This document shows positions 8,292 to 17,000 of a DNA stretch of 37,227 nucleotides, piece by piece (within the stretch, counting starts at the first letter, position 1; each line of letters opens with the position of its first letter). The stretch is from NCBI RefSeq assembly GCF_002836975.1, contig NZ_NIJK01000019.1, positions 29,975-67,201 on the forward strand. The letters are read 5' to 3'. This stretch comes from Shewanella indica. GTDB taxonomy: Bacteria; Pseudomonadota; Gammaproteobacteria; Enterobacterales; Shewanellaceae. Position numbers and translations under genes: made by a program. The notes under the pieces were generated by a model, which ran no database searches, was not told where the DNA came from, and saw only the letters and a program-made list of their open reading frames with translations.

Positions 8292-9731
8292 TTAGGCGAC
8301 GATCAGCACCTTGCAGGTGTTGGTGCCGCCTACGGTTTCCATGGCATCACCCTTGGTCATGAGTACCATGTCACCACTCTCCAGGTATCCCTTGGCCTTG
8401 AGGCTTTCTAGGGCCTTTTTCGCCAGCTCATCGGCGGCATAAACGGTGGAGTCAAACTCTACAGGATAGACACCCCGATAGAGTGCCATCTTGGCCAAAG
8501 TGGGTTGATGACGGGCGAGGGCGAAGATAGGCAGCGCTGAGCTTATCCGTGACATCAACTTGGGCGTTGCGCCGGATTCGGTCAGGGCGATAATCGCCTT
8601 AACACCTTGCAAATGGTTGGCGGCATACATGGTAGACAGCGCTATGGTTTCTTCTATGGAGCTGAAGCTTTCATCCAGGCGGTGCTTGGATACCCGCACA
8701 CTGGGATGCGCTTCGGCGCCAAGACAAACTCTGGCCATGGCCTGAACCGTTTCTTCCGGATAATCCCCGGCAGCGGTCTCGGCCGAGAGCATCACTGCGT
8801 CTGTACCGTCGAGTACGGCGTTAGCCACGTCCATGACTTCGGCGCGGGTCGGCATAGGGCTGCTGATCATAGACTCCATCATCTGGGTCGCGGTGATCAC
8901 TACCTTATTGAGTTGACGCGAGCGGCTGATCAGCTTTTTCTGTACGGCAACCAGAGCCGGATCGCCGATTTCTACTCCCAGGTCACCGCGGGCTACCATG
9001 ACGGCATCGGAGGCGAGGATTACATCGTCCATCGCTTCATTGGAAGCTACGGCTTCGGCGCGCTCTACCTTGGATACTATCAGGGCATTGCTGCCGGCCT
9101 TTTGCGCCAGTTCGCGGGCATAGTTAAGATCGGCGCCGCTACGAGGGAAGGATACCGCCAGGTAGTCGACCTGAATTTGTGCCGCTGTGACAATGTCCTG
9201 CTTGTCTTTATCTGTCAGCGCAGCGGCAGACAGGCCTCCGCCTTTCTTGTTGATCCCCTTGTTGTTGGATAGGGGGCCAGCAACTGTCACGCTGGTATGT
9301 ACCTTACGGCCTTCTACCTTTTCGACTTTCAGTTGTACCCGGCCATCGTCCAGCATCAGGATATCACCGACAACCACATCGTCCGGCAGTTCCTTGTAAT
9401 CGATACCTACTTGAGTTTCGTCGCCTTCGCCTTTACCCAGCTCGGCATCCAGAATGAATGGTTGGCCGAGCTTAAGTTGGACTTTCTTATTGTCCTTGAA
9501 GGTGGAAACACGGATTTTCGGCCCCTGGAGATCGCCGAGGATGGCAACGTGTACACCAAGCTCTTTCGCAATGCTGCGGGCTTGGCTGGCGCGTTTTAGG
9601 TGATCTTCGGGGGAACCGTGGGAGAAGTTGAGGCGAACAACGTTGGCACCTGCTGCTATGATACGACGCAGGTTATCATCACGATCTGTGGCGGGGCCCA
9701 GCGTGGTAACGATCTTGGTTCTGCGGAACAT
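8292..9731 (-). CDS. pykA: Pyruvate kinase, PykA type
   Basis: The 479-residue protein matches E. coli PykA (480 aa) closely along its length. Visible motifs are VVRLNFSHG (31-39, substrate and K+ site), the catalytic lysine in SKVERAEA (K221) and [12 protein letters not shown] (245-256, Mg2+ and substrate). It converts PEP and ADP to pyruvate and ATP, the last glycolytic step. GGAG precedes ATG 9731. It lies downstream of hexR on the same strand, but a 186-bp gap with a hairpin and a HexR-like palindrome suggests its own HexR-controlled promoter. This type is usually AMP/sugar-phosphate activated. Confidence 0.97.
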   Translation of the reverse strand: MFRRTKIVTTLGPATDRDDNLRRIIAAGANVVRLNFSHGSPEDHLKRASQARSIAKELGVHVAILGDLQGPKIRVSTFKDNKKVQLKLGQPFILDAELGKGEGDETQVGIDYKELPDDVVVGDILMLDDGRVQLKVEKVEGRKVHTSVTVAGPLSNNKGINKKGGGLSAAALTDKDKQDIVTAAQIQVDYLAVSFPRSGADLNYARELAQKAGSNALIVSKVERAEAVASNEAMDDVILASDAVMVARGDLGVEIGDPALVAVQKKLISRSRQLNKVVITATQMMESMISSPMPTRAEVMDVANAVLDGTDAVMLSAETAAGDYPEETVQAMARVCLGAEAHPSVRVSKHRLDESFSSIEETIALSTMYAANHLQGVKAIIALTESGATPKLMSRISSALPIFALARHQPTLAKMALYRGVYPVEFDSTVYAADELAKKALESLKAKGYLESGDMVLMTKGDAMETVGGTNTCKVLIVA

Positions 9732-9791
9732 AATATACTCCGTTTAAGTTTTAAAAAATCTTACGCTATATTAACAGACATCGGCTCAATA

Positions 9792-9806
9792 TGTAGGAAA
9801 CTTACA
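9792..9806. promoter_or_regulatory. Candidate HexR operator upstream of pykA
   Basis: TGTAGGAAACTTACA is an imperfect 15-bp palindrome with TGTA/TACA ends, 61 bp before the pykA start. It matches the HexR motif as I remember it (TGTAATTAAATTACA) at 11 of 15 positions, including both ends. Confidence 0.55.
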
Positions 9807-9867
9807 GACAAAATGATCTAACTCAAAGTTTTATTTTTGTGAGTTACGGCTAATTTTAGGCGGGGCT

Positions 9868-9897
9868 TGGGCAGTTGCCAATTTTGGTAACTGCCCA
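9868..9897 (-). other. Stem-loop between hexR and pykA
   Basis: TGGGCAGTT pairs with AACTGCCCA (9 bp), and after one mismatch another 3 bp pair, around an AT loop, 21 bp after the hexR stop. No T-run follows on the minus strand, so it is a weak terminator or an mRNA-end structure. Confidence 0.5.
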
Positions 9898-9917
9898 GGT
9901 GCTTACGGGAAAGGGGA

Positions 9918-10772
9918 TTACAGTGGCTCGCTCTTATCGATGCGGGATTCTTTCAATACCTCTTTTACCCGCTTTAGACTCTCTCTGAAGCGTGGCCCTC
10001 GGCGCAAGGTAAATCCGGTCGCCAGCACATCAATAATCACCAACTGGGCCAAACGAGAGGCCATAGGCAGGTACATATCAGTGTCTTCAGGCACTTCCAT
10101 GGTAACCGGCAGGGTACATTCCTGCGACAGCGGCGAGTGACGCGCGGTAATACCAATCACGGCTGCGCCGTTTTCTCTGGCCAATCTTGCTATATCGATC
10201 AAAGACTTGGTGCGGCCTGTGTGGGAAATCAGCACCACTACATCGCCTTCATCACTATTGATACAGCTCATGCGTTGCATCAACACATCATCGAAACATA
10301 AAACCGGTACATTAAAGCGGAAGAACTTGTTCTGGGCATCGTGTGCTACTGAGGCCGAGGCGCCAAGACCGAAGAAAGAGATCTTTTTCGCTTGAGTCAG
10401 TATGTCTACCGCCTTGTTGATAGCCGTGGTATCTATGCTCTGGCGTGCTGTATCCAAAGAAGCCATGGAAGATTCGAAGATCTTGGTGGTGTAAGACTCG
10501 GGTGTATCATCTTCCTCAACGTGACGACTGACGTAAGGGGTACCATTCGCGAGACTTTGGGCCAGATGTAATTTAAAATCCGGGAAACCTTTGGTATCCA
10601 AACGACGACAGAAGCGGTTGACTGTAGGCTCGCTGACATCCGCCATCTTGGCCAGAGTTGCTATGCTTGAGTGAATAGCTGTCTGGGGAGATGCCAGGAT
10701 AACTTCGGCTACTTTGCGTTCTGACTTGCTGAAATGGGGGAGGTTTTTTTGAACCTTTTCTAGGGTATTCAT
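9918..10772 (-). CDS. hexR: RpiR-family carbon-metabolism regulator HexR
   Basis: The 284-residue protein has an N-terminal RpiR-type helix-turn-helix (about residues 1-77; SIATLAKMADVSEPTVNRFCRRL) and a C-terminal SIS sugar-phosphate domain (about 125-260; ISFFGLGASASVAHDAQNKF, VVVLISHTGRTKSLIDIARLA). HexR binds KDPG, the Edd product, and represses or activates central carbon genes. It is divergent from zwf-pgl-edd-eda across 315 bp and upstream of pykA, both known targets in Shewanella. A palindrome 28 bp before its start suggests autoregulation. Confidence 0.95.
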   Translation of the reverse strand: MNTLEKVQKNLPHFSKSERKVAEVILASPQTAIHSSIATLAKMADVSEPTVNRFCRRLDTKGFPDFKLHLAQSLANGTPYVSRHVEEDDTPESYTTKIFESSMASLDTARQSIDTTAINKAVDILTQAKKISFFGLGASASVAHDAQNKFFRFNVPVLCFDDVLMQRMSCINSDEGDVVVLISHTGRTKSLIDIARLARENGAAVIGITARHSPLSQECTLPVTMEVPEDTDMYLPMASRLAQLVIIDVLATGFTLRRGPRFRESLKRVKEVLKESRIDKSEPL

Positions 10773-10793
10773 ACGCGTACGTCCGCTGGGTTG

Positions 10794-10814
10794 AAATTAT
10801 GTAATTTTATTATT
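10794..10814. promoter_or_regulatory. Candidate HexR operator near hexR
   Basis: AAATTA and TAATTT flank TG at 10794-10807, and the 15-mer at 10800-10814 (TGTAATTTTATTATT) agrees with the remembered HexR palindrome at about 12 of 15 positions. It sits just upstream of the hexR start, as expected for self-control. Confidence 0.4.
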
Positions 10815-10993
10815 TCTTTGAGGCATGAGCACTACAAAGTAGGGTGCAAACCAATCTTGACGTAAGTCCTGTATATACCGGAATGAAAACAGGCTAACTT
10901 CCGAGATAAGAAGGTTTTAAGCAAGAAAAGCATACCAGATTATTGCCAAACCTGCCTAGACTGGCCTCATGGCTTTATTTGCAAATTATAGAT

Positions 10994-11008
10994 GCATTTA
11001 ATAAATGC
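10994..11008. promoter_or_regulatory. Perfect inverted repeat upstream of zwf
   Basis: GCATTTA and TAAATGC (7-bp arms, one central A) form a perfect inverted repeat directly abutting the next palindrome. It could be a separate operator or part of a composite site. The protein partner is unknown. Confidence 0.4.
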
Positions 11009-11026
11009 TGTTGTTATATTACAACA
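11009..11026. promoter_or_regulatory. Candidate HexR operator upstream of zwf
   Basis: TGTTGTTATATTACAACA is palindromic at 16 of 18 positions with 6-bp perfect ends. Its first 15 bases match the remembered HexR motif at 12 positions. It lies 61 bp before the zwf start, the same distance as the pykA site from its gene. Confidence 0.55.
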
Positions 11027-11087
11027 AAAGTGTGGAATTCTTCATCGCATAGCGGAACCACCACCGACAAAAGGAGAGCATTAAGCA

Positions 11088-12560
11088 ATGGGCAAAACAA
11101 CATCAGAGGCCAAAGCTTGTGATTTTGTACTCTTTGGTACCAAGGGCGACTTGGCAAGGCGCAAATTGTTGCCTTCGCTCTACCAACTGGATAAGGCTGG
11201 CCTGCTCAATCGGGACACTAAGGTCATAGGTGTTGCCAAAGACGAATTCTCTGCCGAAGATTTTCGCGAACTGGTTAAAACAGCCCTGAGCACCTTTGTT
11301 AAAGAACCACTGTGTGACACCACGCTTTCCCGCTTCCTCGAACGTTGCCATTATGTCGGCACCAATTTTACCGAATCTGAAGGATACAAAGCCTTCCACC
11401 AATTGCTCGAGCCTGCCAAGCGGGTGATGGTCAACTATTTTGCTACTCCTCCAGCCATCTTCGGTGATATCTGCCGTTGCCTGCATGAACAACAACTGAT
11501 CCATCCCGATACCCGAGTGGTGCTGGAAAAGCCCATAGGCTCAGATCTGCAGTCATCAAGAGTGATTAACGATCAGGTTTCTGCCTACTTCAGTGAGAGT
11601 CAGGTCTATCGTATTGACCATTATCTGGGTAAAGAAACAGTACAGAACCTGATTGCTTTGCGTTTTGCCAATTCACTGTTTGCCTCCAAGTGGGATAACC
11701 GCACCATAGATCATGTACAGATCACAGTGGCCGAAGAGGTGGGCATTGAAGGGCGCTGGGGCTATTTCGACAAAGCCGGCCAGATGCGAGACATGATCCA
11801 GAACCACCTGTTGCAGGTGTTGACCTTGATTGCCATGGACCCCCCTGTGAACCTGGATGCCGATAGCATTCGCGATGAGAAGGTGAAGGTGCTCAAGTCG
11901 CTGCGTCCCATCAATCAGGACAATGTATTTGAAAACACTGTGCGCGGCCAGTATTCGGCCGGATTCCTCAAAGGATCGCCGGTTCCCGGTTACCTGGAGG
12001 AAGAGGGTGCCAACGTGGATTCCAACACAGAGACCTTTGTCGCCTTGCGTGTCGATATTGACAACTGGCGCTGGGCCGGGGTGCCTTTCTATCTGCGCAG
12101 CGGTAAACGTATGCCGTTCAAGAGTTCTGAAATTGTCATCTATTTCAAGAATCCACCCCATAACCTGTATCGTTCAAGCCATCGTAACCTGCCTCCCAAT
12201 AAGCTGACCATTCGTCTGCAACCACATGAAGGGGTGGAGATCCAGATGATGAACAAGGTGCCCGGGCTTGAGCAGAAACAGCGATTGCAAACCACCAAGC
12301 TGGATTTGAGCTTCTCAGACACCTTCAAGAACGAACGTATCGCCGATGCTTATGAACGTTTGTTGCTCGAAGCTATGCTGGGTAATCAGGCATTGTTTGT
12401 GCGCCGCGACGAAGTGGAGCAGGCCTGGACCTGGGTAGATGGCATTATTCAATCCTGGGAGATGAGCAACGAAAAGCCCAAGCCTTATCCTGCCGGTACC
12501 TGGGGGCCTGTGGCCTCAGTGGCCTTGATCACCAAAGACGGCCGCTCCTGGGATGAATAA
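11088..12560 (+). CDS. zwf: Glucose-6-phosphate 1-dehydrogenase
   Basis: The 490-residue protein has the nucleotide motif FGTKGDLARRKL (16-27), EKPIG (147-151) and the substrate and catalytic motif RIDHYLGKE (175-183). It oxidises glucose 6-phosphate to 6-phosphogluconolactone with NADP+ and feeds the Entner-Doudoroff and pentose phosphate routes. It is the first gene of zwf-pgl-edd-eda, with gaps of 9, 9 and 19 bp, so one transcript is likely. HexR-like palindromes lie upstream. Confidence 0.97.
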   Translation: MGKTTSEAKACDFVLFGTKGDLARRKLLPSLYQLDKAGLLNRDTKVIGVAKDEFSAEDFRELVKTALSTFVKEPLCDTTLSRFLERCHYVGTNFTESEGYKAFHQLLEPAKRVMVNYFATPPAIFGDICRCLHEQQLIHPDTRVVLEKPIGSDLQSSRVINDQVSAYFSESQVYRIDHYLGKETVQNLIALRFANSLFASKWDNRTIDHVQITVAEEVGIEGRWGYFDKAGQMRDMIQNHLLQVLTLIAMDPPVNLDADSIRDEKVKVLKSLRPINQDNVFENTVRGQYSAGFLKGSPVPGYLEEEGANVDSNTETFVALRVDIDNWRWAGVPFYLRSGKRMPFKSSEIVIYFKNPPHNLYRSSHRNLPPNKLTIRLQPHEGVEIQMMNKVPGLEQKQRLQTTKLDLSFSDTFKNERIADAYERLLLEAMLGNQALFVRRDEVEQAWTWVDGIIQSWEMSNEKPKPYPAGTWGPVASVALITKDGRSWDE

Positions 12561-12569
12561 GGAGACAGC

Positions 12570-13274
12570 ATGATTAAAGAAACCGTATTCAAATCGTTCG
12601 ACAACCCAACTGCGCTGGAAGCCCAGTTGGCCGAGCGTATTGCCGGCGCGCTGCAAAACGCGATAGATAGCCGCGGCAAGGCTAGCCTGGTGGTTTCCGG
12701 TGGTTCGACGCCACTGAAACTGTTTGCCGAGCTCAGCCACAAGATGATCGACTGGAGCGATGTTTACATTACGCTCGCCGACGAGCGCTGGGTGGATGCC
12801 GAAGACAAGGACTCCAACGAGCGCCTGGTGCGCGAGCATCTACTGCAAAATCGCGCCGCCAGTGCCAAGTTTCGTGGCCTGAAGAATATGTTTGCCAGCC
12901 CGGAAGCGGGTTTGAGTATGGCCACAGAGCAGTTGGCCAACTTCCCACGGCCTTTCGATGTGGTCGTGTTGGGAATGGGCAATGATGGTCATACCTGCTC
13001 CTGGTTTCCCTGCGCCCCCGAAGCGCAACTGACCGAGGCGCTGGAAACCGATGCACTGCTGTGCGCCGTGCATCCGGGCAATGCGCCTCACGCCAGGATC
13101 AGCCTGAGCCGTAAAGCCGTGCTCGGCAGCCGCCAGATCTATCTGCATCTGGTCGGTGAAACCAAACTTTCCGTATATCACCAAGCTCTCGAGAGTGACG
13201 ATCCCAGGGAAATGCCGATCCGCGCCGTGTTGGCGCAGCGCAAGACCCCGGTCGATGTGTTCTGGAGCGCTTAA
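12570..13274 (+). CDS. pgl: 6-phosphogluconolactonase
   Basis: The 234-residue protein carries VVSGGSTPLKLF (41-52), TLADERWV (68-75) and GMGNDGHT (135-142), the three signatures of the glucosamine-6-phosphate isomerase-like lactonases. It hydrolyses 6-phosphogluconolactone to 6-phosphogluconate. AAGGAGA precedes ATG 12570, 9 bp after zwf. The residues after GHT read CSWFP where the family often has ASLFP, a mild variation not expected to remove activity. Confidence 0.95.
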   Translation: MIKETVFKSFDNPTALEAQLAERIAGALQNAIDSRGKASLVVSGGSTPLKLFAELSHKMIDWSDVYITLADERWVDAEDKDSNERLVREHLLQNRAASAKFRGLKNMFASPEAGLSMATEQLANFPRPFDVVVLGMGNDGHTCSWFPCAPEAQLTEALETDALLCAVHPGNAPHARISLSRKAVLGSRQIYLHLVGETKLSVYHQALESDDPREMPIRAVLAQRKTPVDVFWSA

Positions 13275-13283
13275 GGAGGCAAG

Positions 13284-15110
13284 ATGCACCCAAGAGTTCA
13301 AGCCGTAACAGACAGGATTATTGCCCGCAGCCAAGAGCACAGGGGCAAGTACCTGGCGGCATTGGCCGAAGCCAGGGCCAAGGGCGTGCACCGCAGCAGC
13401 TTGAGCTGCGGCAATCTGGCCCATGGGTTTGCCGCTTGTCAGCCAGCCGATAAATACAGCCTGCGCCAGCTGACCAAGGCCAACATAGGCATAGTAACAG
13501 CATTCAATGACATGCTTTCGGCGCACCAACCCTATGAACACTATCCTGAATTGCTGAAACAGGCCTGCAATGAAGTGGGCAGTGTTGCTCAGGTGGCAGG
13601 CGGTGTACCGGCCATGTGTGACGGTGTCACCCAGGGGCAACCCGGAATGGAGCTCAGCCTGCTGAGCCGTGAAGTGATTGCCATGGCTACCGCTGTTGGC
13701 CTGTCCCACAATATGTTTGATGGTGCCTTGCTGCTGGGTATTTGTGACAAGATAGTCCCTGGGCTACTGATAGGCGCCCTGAGCTTTGGTCATCTGCCCA
13801 TGCTGTTTGTGCCGGCGGGACCGATGAAGTCTGGGATCCCCAACAAGGAAAAAGCCCGTATTCGCCAACAGTTTGCTGAAGGCAAGGTCGATAGAGCCGC
13901 CTTGCTCGAAGCCGAGTCCAAGTCCTATCACAGCGCGGGAACCTGTACCTTCTACGGTACGGCCAACAGCAACCAGTTGATGCTGGAAGTCATGGGGCTG
14001 CAGTTACCCGGCTCCTCATTTGTCAATCCGGACGACCCTTTGCGTGAGGCGCTCAATAAAGCGGCCGCCAAACAGGTGTGCCGTCTGACCGAACTTGGCA
14101 GCCAATACAGTCCCATAGGCGAACTGGTTTGTGAAAAGTCGATAGTCAACGGCATAGTGGCTCTGCTGGCCACCGGTGGTTCGACCAATCTCACCATGCA
14201 TATAGTGGCGGCGGCCCGTGCGGCCGGCATCATAGTCAACTGGGACGATTTCTCCGAATTGTCGGATGTGGTGCCGCTGCTGGCCAGGGTTTATCCCAAC
14301 GGCCATGCCGACATCAACCATTTTCATGCTGCCGGTGGTATGGCTTATCTGGTGCGGCAGTTGCTGGATGCCGGTTTACTGCATCAAGACGTCAACACAG
14401 TGGCCGGCTTTGGTCTTGAGCGTTACACCAAGGAGCCCAAGTTGCTCAATGGCGAGCTCAGCTGGGTGGATGGCCCGACCGAAAGTCTGGACAGCGAAGT
14501 GCTGACTTCAGTGGCCAAGCCGTTTCAGAGCAACGGCGGTCTTAAGCTGCTCAAGGGTAATCTGGGCCGGGCGGTTATCAAGGTTTCTGCGGTGCAGGAG
14601 CAACACAGAGTGGTGGAAGCACCGGCTGTGGTTATCGACGATCAGAACCAACTCAATGAGCTCTTTACCAGTGGTAAACTGGATAAGGACTGCGTGGTGG
14701 TGGTCAAGGGGCAAGGCCCCAAGGCCAACGGCATGCCCGAGCTGCATAAGCTGACCCCCATTCTCGGGACCTTGCAGGACAGGGGCTTTAAAGTTGCCCT
14801 GGTGACCGATGGCCGTATGTCAGGAGCCTCAGGCAAGGTGCCAGCGGCCATTCACCTGACGCCGGAAGCGCTAGATGGCGGTATGATAGCCAAGGTGCAC
14901 AGCGGTGATTTGGTGCGGGTCGATGCCGAAAAGGGCGAACTCAGTCTGCTGGTCGATGAGCAGCAACTGGCCGCAAGAAGTGCCGATAAAGTGGAATTGA
15001 GAAGTGTGCGTTACGGCATGGGCCGTGAGCTGTTCAGTGCGCTGCGCGCCAATCTCAGCAGCCCTGAAACCGGTGCTCGCAGTACCAGTGCCATAGATGA
15101 CTATTACTAA
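13284..15110 (+). CDS. edd: Phosphogluconate dehydratase
   Basis: The 608-residue protein is the usual Edd length. Motifs include [16 protein letters not shown] (111-126), GICDKIVPG with C154, [14 protein letters not shown] (177-190) and [12 protein letters not shown] with C221. These and another cysteine hold the [4Fe-4S] cluster of the IlvD/Edd family. It dehydrates 6-phosphogluconate to KDPG, the HexR effector. AAGGAGG precedes ATG 13284, 9 bp after pgl. Confidence 0.97.
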   Translation: MHPRVQAVTDRIIARSQEHRGKYLAALAEARAKGVHRSSLSCGNLAHGFAACQPADKYSLRQLTKANIGIVTAFNDMLSAHQPYEHYPELLKQACNEVGSVAQVAGGVPAMCDGVTQGQPGMELSLLSREVIAMATAVGLSHNMFDGALLLGICDKIVPGLLIGALSFGHLPMLFVPAGPMKSGIPNKEKARIRQQFAEGKVDRAALLEAESKSYHSAGTCTFYGTANSNQLMLEVMGLQLPGSSFVNPDDPLREALNKAAAKQVCRLTELGSQYSPIGELVCEKSIVNGIVALLATGGSTNLTMHIVAAARAAGIIVNWDDFSELSDVVPLLARVYPNGHADINHFHAAGGMAYLVRQLLDAGLLHQDVNTVAGFGLERYTKEPKLLNGELSWVDGPTESLDSEVLTSVAKPFQSNGGLKLLKGNLGRAVIKVSAVQEQHRVVEAPAVVIDDQNQLNELFTSGKLDKDCVVVVKGQGPKANGMPELHKLTPILGTLQDRGFKVALVTDGRMSGASGKVPAAIHLTPEALDGGMIAKVHSGDLVRVDAEKGELSLLVDEQQLAARSADKVELRSVRYGMGRELFSALRANLSSPETGARSTSAIDDYY

Positions 15111-15129
15111 TCATTAAGGAATAAAGTAC

Positions 15130-15771
15130 ATGCTTGAGAATAACTGGTCCTTGCAACCTCAGGACATATTTAAACTGAGCCCGATCATTCCGGTAATGGT
15201 TATCAACAAGATTGAACATGCGGTGCCCCTGGCCAAGGCCTTGGTTGCCGGTGGTATTCGGGTACTGGAAGTGACGCTGCGTACCGATTGTGCCCTCGAG
15301 GCCATAGGGCGGATAGCTGCCGAGGTACCGGAAGCCTTGGTCGGCGCCGGTACCATACTGAATGAAGCGCAATTGGCGCAGGCAGCAGAGGCCGGCGCTC
15401 AGTTTGCCATCACCCCGGGGGCAACTGTAGAACTGCTCAAAGCGGGTAAAGCCGGTAAGATCCCGCTTATTCCTGGGGTGGCCAGTATCTCCGAAGTCAT
15501 GGTGGGGCTGGGTCTGGGCTATACCCACTTCAAGTTCTTCCCAGCAGAGGCTTCTGGCGGGGTCAATGCGCTCAAGGCTTTCAGTGGTCCACTGGCCGAT
15601 GTCCGTTTCTGCCCAACAGGCGGGATCACCCCGAGCAGCTATAAAGACTATCTGGCGCTGGGGAATGTCGATTGTATCGGTGGCAGCTGGATTGCCCCGG
15701 TGGAAGCGATGGAGCAGGGCGACTGGGCCAGGATCACCAGGCTATGCCAGGAAGCCATCGCGGCGCTGTGA
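15130..15771 (+). CDS. eda: KDPG/KHG aldolase
   Basis: The 213-residue protein is a TIM-barrel class I aldolase. EVTLRT (E47, R51) and the Schiff-base lysine in [12 protein letters not shown] (K135) are present. It splits KDPG into pyruvate and glyceraldehyde 3-phosphate, completing the Entner-Doudoroff path. It is the last gene of the operon, 19 bp after edd with AAGGA before the start, and is followed within 25 bp by a strong terminator. Confidence 0.97.
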   Translation: MLENNWSLQPQDIFKLSPIIPVMVINKIEHAVPLAKALVAGGIRVLEVTLRTDCALEAIGRIAAEVPEALVGAGTILNEAQLAQAAEAGAQFAITPGATVELLKAGKAGKIPLIPGVASISEVMVGLGLGYTHFKFFPAEASGGVNALKAFSGPLADVRFCPTGGITPSSYKDYLALGNVDCIGGSWIAPVEAMEQGDWARITRLCQEAIAAL

Positions 15772-15791
15772 GCATCTGGCAGTGAATGAAT

Positions 15792-15817
15792 AAGGCTACC
15801 CGAGGTAGCCTTTTCTT
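15792..15817 (+). terminator. Terminator of zwf-pgl-edd-eda
   Basis: AAGGCTACC (15792-15800) pairs with GGTAGCCTT (15804-15812) around a 3-base loop and is followed by TTCTTT. Confidence 0.9.
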
Positions 15818-16000
15818 TGCTCCGGTGTTTTTATAGGCAACAAAATCAACAATTTTAGTCCTTTAGGCTGGCTTGCACTGTTATTGGCTTTAGGGTAGCT
15901 TGATTTGGAAAGGGTAGGCGATTGGTTTTTATTGGTCAGTTCTGTTGTTGCTGCAACGGCTGCCGATAAATAAGCTGTATGACTCAGGGAGGAGCCTTTT

Positions 16001-16237
16001 GTGAGACTTGAGCGCATCATCAAGCATTACAACGCCTGTCATTGTCCGGCATGTTCGTTTCAGCCCCAAACCGACCATATCACTGAAGCCAAGATCATTT
16101 CTCATTTTGCCAGCAACTGGTTAGCAGTACCAGTTGGACTCTGCATCATGGTTTTACTTGGATTTCAGCCGTTACCCATTAAAATGTCTTGCCCTGTCTG
16201 TGGAAACACCTTTTTCGCCAGCGGCTTTCGTCACTAA
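16001..16237 (+). CDS. Small membrane protein with two Cys pairs (zinc-ribbon-like), 78 aa
   Basis: No family recognised. It uses GTG 16001, supported by AGGGAGGAG about 7 bp upstream. The N-terminal 35 residues hold CHCPAC (C13, C15, C18). A hydrophobic stretch at about 40-57 could span the membrane. CPVCGNTFF (C64, C67) follows close to the end. The paired CPxC motifs look like the two halves of a zinc ribbon, but an intervening membrane segment would separate them. Either the hydrophobic part is not a true span, or each pair acts alone. The lipoprotein gene starts 33 bp downstream, probably in the same transcript. Confidence 0.6.
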   Translation: MRLERIIKHYNACHCPACSFQPQTDHITEAKIISHFASNWLAVPVGLCIMVLLGFQPLPIKMSCPVCGNTFFASGFRH

Positions 16238-16270
16238 TCGTTTCAGGATCTGATTAAAAGGAGTTTTGTC

Positions 16271-16687
16271 ATGTACGACTCAGCGGTAATTCCTTCATCT
16301 GTTTACTCATCTAAAGCCAGCAAACTGAGCGGGCTATGTTCCGGTCTCAGATATATGCTGGTTTTGGCTTTTGCCTGGCTCCTTGGTGGTTGCGGCCAGC
16401 CCTTGCCGCTGGACAAGGCCGAGTATGCCGGAGAGTGGCAGAGTGCTGACATGTATCTGCTTATTCAGCACGATGGCTCTGTGGAGTATCAGCGTTATGA
16501 TGGCAACAGCCGCACCTCGATAAGTGGTGGTATCCAGAAGTTTGATGGTAACGACTTTGAAGTGGGGATCGGTTTTATCTCCAGTCGTTTTGAAGTGTCA
16601 GAGCCGCCACACAGGGTCGGAAGCGACTGGCAGATGGTGGTTGATGGTGTCCGGTTGACCCGGGTTTCCGATGTGCAGTTTTATTGA
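16271..16687 (+). CDS. Putative lipoprotein, 138 aa
   Basis: Residues 28-41 (YMLVLAFAWLLGGC) form a hydrophobic stretch ending in a lipobox with lipidated C41, so the mature part would be an envelope lipoprotein of about 98 residues. This part is beta-rich looking (GEWQSADMYLLIQHDGSVEYQRY, FEVGIGFISSRFEV) and resembles small beta-barrel lipoproteins, though no family is certain. AAGGAG lies at good spacing before ATG 16271, favouring the long N-region. The internal ATG at residue 29 would leave a very short signal. A terminator follows 45 bp after the stop. Confidence 0.7.
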   Translation: MYDSAVIPSSVYSSKASKLSGLCSGLRYMLVLAFAWLLGGCGQPLPLDKAEYAGEWQSADMYLLIQHDGSVEYQRYDGNSRTSISGGIQKFDGNDFEVGIGFISSRFEVSEPPHRVGSDWQMVVDGVRLTRVSDVQFY

Positions 16688-16732
16688 GCCTAAGCCCTGT
16701 TCAAGTCTAGGTTTAAGTAGAGATGGATATGG

Positions 16733-16757
16733 AAAAGGCGCCAATGGCGCCTTTTTT
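16733..16757. terminator. Bidirectional terminator
   Basis: AAAAGGCGCC (16733-16742) pairs perfectly with GGCGCCTTTT (16746-16755) around a 3-base loop. It separates the plus-strand lipoprotein gene from the end of the minus-strand kdn operon. Confidence 0.9.
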
Positions 16758-16760
16758 GTG

Positions 16761-16985
16761 TCAGTCTTTGTTTTTGTCCTGATGTTTTCCATCAGCCTGG
16801 GAGCTCGGGGCTTTATCCGTGTTGCCAGCGGCTTCACCCTTACGCTTTATCTGCTTGTCTTTACTGTGCTGGCCAAATTGCGGCATTTTGAACTTGGCAC
16901 TGTACTTGAGCACTGCCAGGTTGCTGGCAATAACGCCTATCACCAAAATGATGATCAACCAGACTTCCAAAGATGACATTTCCAT
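16761..16985 (-). CDS. DUF2897 small membrane protein
   Basis: The 74-residue protein has one membrane segment (about 7-27, VWLIIILVIGVIASNLAVL) followed by LKYSAKFKMPQF and a charged, low-complexity Lys/Asp/Gln tail. This matches DUF2897 proteins of Shewanella and relatives. The function is unknown. It starts 15 bp after the kdsB stop and ends just before the terminator, so it is probably the last gene of that transcript. An open frame on the opposite strand here is a shadow. Confidence 0.8.
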   Translation of the reverse strand: MEMSSLEVWLIIILVIGVIASNLAVLKYSAKFKMPQFGQHSKDKQIKRKGEAAGNTDKAPSSQADGKHQDKNKD

Positions 16986-17000
16986 CTCTTGCTACCTGCT

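Larger units (their letters stand above)
10773..11087. promoter_or_regulatory. Divergent control region hexR / zwf
   Basis: This 315-bp AT-rich gap holds both promoters. It contains palindromes at 10794-10807, 10994-11008 and 11009-11026. AAAGGAG lies upstream of zwf ATG 11088. No gene is visible inside it. Confidence 0.6.

Noticed and set aside
8607..9272. 221-codon plus-strand frame
   Set aside because: Antisense shadow of pykA, whose sequence is fully accounted for.
12840..13709. 289-codon minus-strand frame
   Set aside because: Lies across pgl and edd on the opposite strand; no protein-like motifs.
16671..16976. 101-codon plus-strand frame
   Set aside because: Spans the terminator and the antisense of the DUF2897 gene, which has a recognised family match.
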